A stretch of DNA of 64,000 bases. It comes from Phoebastria nigripes. Taxonomy: Eukaryota > Chordata > Aves > Procellariiformes > Diomedeidae. Under the pieces are notes generated by a model. That model had not been told where the DNA came from, made no database searches, and saw nothing but the letters and a program-made list of their open reading frames with translations. Location of the stretch: positions 681,468-745,467 of the forward strand of contig JAYKAV010002628.1 in the NCBI GenBank assembly GCA_035582835.1, in the 5' to 3' direction. Below are positions 60,166 to 64,000 of the stretch, one piece after another; the first letter of the stretch is position 1; each line of letters opens with the position of its first letter. A program made the position numbers and the translations under genes.

Positions 60166-62196
60166 GTATGGAGCTGGTGGCAACACTGGGCACCATTTAT
60201 AAATGTGGGGAAAAGTTTGTTTATTCTACAAAGATTTTATTTTATCATAACAATTCGGCTGGGGATGTGAAGTTGATGAGCTGACAGCTCAAAATGCCAT
60301 CCAAATCAGAAGCACCTTTGTGTGCAAGGACAACAGACCTTGCAGAGGGTGCGTGTGAAGGAGTCCTTGTTGATCCTTTCTGGCTGCAGCTTAGGAACAG
60401 TCTACAACAGAAAGGGTTTGATGATCCAGCTCTACCAATCCTCATAAAAAATTATCCAGGTTTGTTCAGAGGCTTCTTGTGAGTGCAGCTACAGGCACAA
60501 GGGCTCTTCAGATTCATCCCACAGCTTTAGCCTGACAGTACCAGAAGGGGGAACTGATGCAAAGGGCTGTGATAAAATGCAAACTAAATCTGCCCAGCAG
60601 ATAGTGGATTGTCCCTAGCTTTTGATCCAGGCTATACGTCTCTAACTCACTGGCTGAACTCAGCTTTAAGAGGTGGGTGGACAAAGTCTCTGAACTGTGT
60701 AGTCACACTTAGGTTAGGCTGGGAGATCATATCTCTGGTCACAGCATTTTTGTGTTCATGAGCTTCCTGGGAACAGACCCCAGAGGAGCAGCAGACGGAG
60801 CAACAAGGAGCCCTGTGGTTTAGCACAAGGCTCCTGTGCATATAAATATGTCATAGGAAGAGAGAGAGCATACAGTAAAAACTGGATCATAGCCTTTTAG
60901 AAAAAGAAAGAGCATTTGCTCCTTTGGGGAGAGGAGGAGCTGAAAGGAGATGAGAAAGAGAAAAGCCACGCTGTAGGACTGAGGGACAGACCACTGGATC
61001 ACACTGACCCATTTCCATTCTCATCCCTTGCTGATCCACAGGGATCATCCTGGCATTTTCCCTCCGGCCCTACCAGCTGACTTATCGCCAGATCAAGTAT
61101 TTCTCCTTCCCCGGCGAGCTGCTGATGCGTATGCTCCAGATGTTGGTTCTTCCTCTCATTGTCTCTAGCTTGATTACAGGTAAGAAGTGCTTTCTGCTGC
61201 TTTCAGCCAAGGCAATAATCAGCAAAGATGGATGCTAGCTGTTGTTGGACTACCCCTTTGTGCCCCAGCTGGAGGTGCTTGGATCAGCTTGGCTAATAGT
61301 GACAAGCCTGAACCTACAGCTATAGTGAACATGATTCAGACATACCCCTGCTGGCTCAGTAGTGGGGAAGAGAAGCAGAAGGCCTGGTGCTTTCTCAGAG
61401 GACACAATGTGGTGTTTCCAATGCCCAACACTTGAGCACTAACAAGGATTTCATCCTACATAACCTCAAACGTCAACAAGTTTGTTGCCCAAGTCAGCTT
61501 CAGGTTTCCTCCAGCCTAGGGAAGGTTAATTCATGTCAGTCCAAAAGAGCTGGAGTTGATCACTGGCTGGAGGGCTTTTTTCATACAGGTCTTCATAGAA
61601 GACATGCCAGCCAGCCAAGCTTTCAGACAGCGGAAGGGACTGCAAGGCATTCCACCTACTGAAACATCCCACCGTTAGGAACTTAAAGGCCCAGTGTACT
61701 GGGAGGGGATTATTTCCCTTCTGAGAGCTTTAGGAGGAAATTGGTATATTCCCAAATGCAGCCTAAGACCCATCAGTGCTATGCTTCTTCATAACCACAA
61801 GCCACATTCTCCCATATCAACATCACCTTGGAGCTCCAAAGTCTGCCCCCTGTACGCTGTGCTTCCTAGAGACCCCAGCTCTCCATCCAACTCACGCATG
61901 TGCCCTGCACACTTTGAATCTTCCTCGGGCTTCCTCCCTTCCCTCTAAGACAATAGACCTTCTCACCTTGTCTTTCTGTGTGACTCCCCAGGAATGGCCT
62001 CGCTGGATGGCAGAGCCTCAGGGAAGATGGGGATGCGGGCTGTCGTCTACTACATGGTGACCACGATCATAGCAGTCTTCATTGGCATCCTCATGGTGAT
62101 CATCATCCACCCAGGAAAAGGATCTAAGGAAAAGCTTCACCGAGAAGGCAGAATTGAGCAGGTGCAGACCACAGATGCCTTCATGGACTTGGTGAG
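59952..62196 (+). CDS. SLC1A6: SLC1A6 (EAAT4 glutamate transporter), 5' part: first three coding exons
   Basis: Excitatory amino acid transporter 4 is a plasma-membrane Na+-coupled glutamate/aspartate transporter with an associated chloride conductance, best known from cerebellar Purkinje cells. Exons 59952-60165, 61042-61179 and 61992-62196 join in phase (557 nt, 185 codons plus 2 nt) with GT/AG introns of 876 and 812 bp. The family hallmark [20 protein letters not shown] is present at about residues 91-110. I assign EAAT4 rather than EAAT1-3 or 5 because of the N-terminal NSLFL segment, [28 protein letters not shown] and [19 protein letters not shown], which follow my recollection of mammalian EAAT4; EAAT1 has MSYREVKYF and GMAALD. 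Membrane segments TM1 (about 59-80), TM2 (about 97-117) and TM3 (about 135-157) are visible. The remaining two thirds of the protein (full length about 560) lie beyond 64,000. Confidence 0.93.
60166..61041 (+). other. SLC1A6 intron between coding exons 1 and 2
   Basis: An 876-bp GT-AG intron with no recognised repeat or gene. Confidence 0.85.
61042..61179 (+). CDS. SLC1A6: SLC1A6 second coding exon
   Basis: Acceptor GATCCACAG|GG and donor ATTACAG|GTAAGA. It encodes residues 73-117: the end of TM1 ([11 protein letters not shown]), the loop [17 protein letters not shown] and TM2 ([16 protein letters not shown]). This is the most conserved segment in the N-terminal part of the SLC1 family and makes the family assignment secure. 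Confidence 0.95.
61180..61991 (+). other. SLC1A6 intron between coding exons 2 and 3
   Basis: An 812-bp GT-AG intron with no recognised repeat or gene. Confidence 0.85.
61992..62196 (+). CDS. SLC1A6: SLC1A6 third coding exon
   Basis: Acceptor TGACTCCCCAG|GA and donor GGTGAG|GTAGGT. It encodes residues 119-185: [22 protein letters not shown]3 ([18 protein letters not shown]), [18 protein letters not shown] and [11 protein letters not shown], with the next Arg codon split at the donor. The expected continuation (NMFPPNLVEACFKQ in the family) is not in the window. Confidence 0.95.
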
Positions 62197-64000
62197 GTAG
62201 GTGAACAAGACTGTCTCATGTTGAGACCATATCAGTGAGATTACATTCCTCCACGGAATGTCCTTTTGAAGTGTCACAGATTTAGGCATACATTCTTAGG
62301 GGAAGAGGTTTATGGCTGAGTCTTGCCCAGCCTACTATTTCTAGCTCAGTCTAGCTAATTGGCTTTGCCACTCTGAGATTGGATGCTTGGCCTGGAGCTC
62401 TGGAGTCCAGCCCTTCTGTATTAATGCAAGAGGCCAAGGTGTGCTCAGCAAAACAAGTAATGAAAACTATCAATGACTGCATGCCCTTCAGAAATTCACC
62501 CAGCAAAGGCTACTCCAAGGAAATCGAGGAAGTGATTCCCAAGACATTGTCTCTCCCTCCCTTGCTGTGACCTTACACAGTGAATTGCAAAGCTGTACCA
62601 CCTCAAGTGGTATGAAGCTATGTATGGACTCTCTAGAGAGGTGTGCTGCTTACCAGGGGCTCGTATCAGGGATGTCACCAAGAGGCTACCAAGCCTCGCA
62701 CTGACGATTATCCGCTGCTGCTGTTTCACATGGGCACCAGTGATACAGCCAGGAGCAGTCTGAGGAGTATCAAGAAGGATTACAGAGCCCTGGGAGTGGT
62801 GGTAAGGGACTCTGGAGCGCAGGTAATTTTTTCATCAATCCTCCCAGTCAAAGGGAAGGGGTTTGAAAGGGCCAGTCGAATCTGGCGAGTCAACAAATGG
62901 TTACAGGACTGGTGCCACAGCCAGGGGTTCGGCTGCTTAGACCATGGGACTTGCTTTGAGAAACCTGGTCTACTGGGGGCTGATGGGGTCCATCTGTCAG
63001 AGAAGGGGAAAAGCATCTTTGGTCATAGGCTTGCCAAGCTGGTGAAGAGGGCTTTAAACTAGAGATGCTGGGGGAGGGGAACCTCAATCCATCCCACTCC
63101 TACCAGTTTAATGCCAGGGCCAGCAATAGACGCCCAGAGCCTGGAGAAGGATCACAGGTCAGCAGGAGAGCACCTGAGGAGCGGCACAAAGGAAACCCAG
63201 CCAGTAAGACAGCTTCATTGGGGGCCCAACTTAAATGCCTCTATGCAAACGCACGTAGCATGGGGAATAAACAAGAGGAGTTAGAGACGTGCACACGCCT
63301 GCAGGGCTATGACCTTATTGGCATCACAGAGACATGGTGGGATTGCTCCTATGGTTGGAGTGTTGGGATGGAGGGATACAGGCTCTTTAGGAAGGACAGG
63401 CAGGGGAGACGAGGAGGGGGTGTCGCCCTCTATGTCAATGACCAGATGGAGTGCATGGAGCTCTGCCTGGGGATGGATGAGGAGCCGACCGAGAGCTTAT
63501 GGGTCAGGATTAAAGGGAGGGCAGGGACAGGTGACATTACGGTGGGGGTCTGCTACAGGCCACCCAACCAGGAAGACCGAGTGGATGAGGTCCTCTATAG
63601 ACAGACAGGAGCAGCCTCACGCTCACAAGCCCTGGTCCTCATGGGGGACTTCGACCACCCTGATATCTGTTGGAGGGACAACACGGCAGGGCTGGAATGA
63701 GTCTATGATAACTTCCTTCTCCAAGTGGTAGAGGAGCCAATGAGGAGAGGTGCTATGCTGGACCTTGTTCTCACCAACAAGGAGGGGCTGGTGGAGAATG
63801 TGAAGCTCAAGGGCAGCCTGGGCTGCAGTGACCATGAAATGGTGGAGTTCAAGATCCTTAGGGCACCAAGGAGGGCGTGTGGCAAGCTCACTACCCTGGA
63901 CTTCAGGAGAGCAGACTTTGGCCTCTTCAGGGATCTGCTTGGTAGAGTGCCATGGGACAAAGCCCTGGAGAGAAGAGGGGCCCAAGAAAGCTGGTTAATA
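62197..64000 (+). other. SLC1A6 intron after coding exon 3 (partial)
   Basis: The intron starts at GTAGGT and continues beyond the right edge. From about 62,590 onward it is occupied by a CR1 element in the sense orientation. Confidence 0.85.
62590..64000 (+). mobile_element. CR1 LINE, comparatively intact 5' half (ORF1 C-terminus and ORF2 endonuclease), continues past the window
   Basis: ORF1 part (about 62,640-63,062): REVCCLPGARIRDVTKRLPS, then after a frameshift near 62,700 DYPLLLFHMGTSDTA, RALGVVVRDSGAQVIFSSIL, DHGTCFEKPGLLGADGVHLS and a stop at 63,060; this is the SGNH-esterase-like domain of CR1 ORF1. ORF2 part (63,065 onward): ANARSMGNKQEELE, LIGITETWWD, GGGVALYVNDQ, GVCYRPPNQED, LMGDFDHPDICWRD, then an in-frame TGA at 63,698-63,700. 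The same frame then stays open through MLDLVLTNKEGLVENVKLKG and GCSDHEMVEFKIL to the end: the AP-type endonuclease. The 5' boundary is approximate. Confidence 0.92.

Noticed and set aside
1..64000. CRISPR arrays, operons, bacterial or phage genes, tRNA or rRNA genes
   Set aside because: Direct repeats present are single short tandem duplications without regular spacers, genes are intron-split, and no tRNA or rRNA signature was found by eye. Small RNAs inside introns cannot be excluded without covariance-model searches.

Overview
The window is vertebrate nuclear DNA, most likely from a bird. The evidence is split, intron-containing genes with GT/AG splice sites, one strong CpG island, and many CR1-type LINE copies whose 3' tails end in TTCTATGA-like repeats. 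CR1 is the dominant repeat of birds, turtles and crocodilians, so a non-avian sauropsid cannot be excluded. Scattered single N bases are assembly ambiguities. There is no bacterial, phage or CRISPR content, and I found no recognisable tRNA or rRNA gene.

Left third (1 to about 25,230, minus strand): the 5' part of RANBP3, a Ran-binding cofactor of CRM1 nuclear export. Three coding exons are visible: exon 1 (25,176-25,197), exon 2 (14,640-14,695) and exon 3 (4,923-5,126). Their phases join without error and the encoded residues closely match the N-terminus of human RANBP3. Introns 1 and 2 are each about 10 kb, AT-rich and nearly free of recognisable repeats. The remaining exons lie left of the window. 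The promoter is a CpG island (about 24,650-25,700) with three NRF1 palindromes, GC boxes, a ZNF143-like site, an ETS site and a YY1/TISU-like element that overlaps the start codon.

Middle (about 25,700-59,900): a 34-kb interval with no recognised gene. It holds CR1 fragments of several ages in both orientations (for example 26,697-27,545, 51,648-52,175 and 56,395-57,858), several short tandem duplications, a 35-bp perfect inverted repeat at 54,710/54,925, and one speculative orphan gene at 44,749-49,065. That model would encode a small secreted protein: a good signal peptide followed by two small exons that keep the frame open.

Right end (59,909 to 64,000, plus strand): the 5' part of SLC1A6, which encodes the glutamate transporter EAAT4. 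Its first three coding exons (59,952-60,165; 61,042-61,179; 61,992-62,196) encode residues 1-185 through the third membrane segment. Intron 3 carries a relatively well-preserved CR1 element in the sense orientation, with its ORF1 esterase and ORF2 endonuclease domains, which runs off the window edge.

RANBP3 and SLC1A6 are divergent (head to head). They have no functional link that I know of; the interest of their adjacency is syntenic, because both lie on human 19p13 but far apart.
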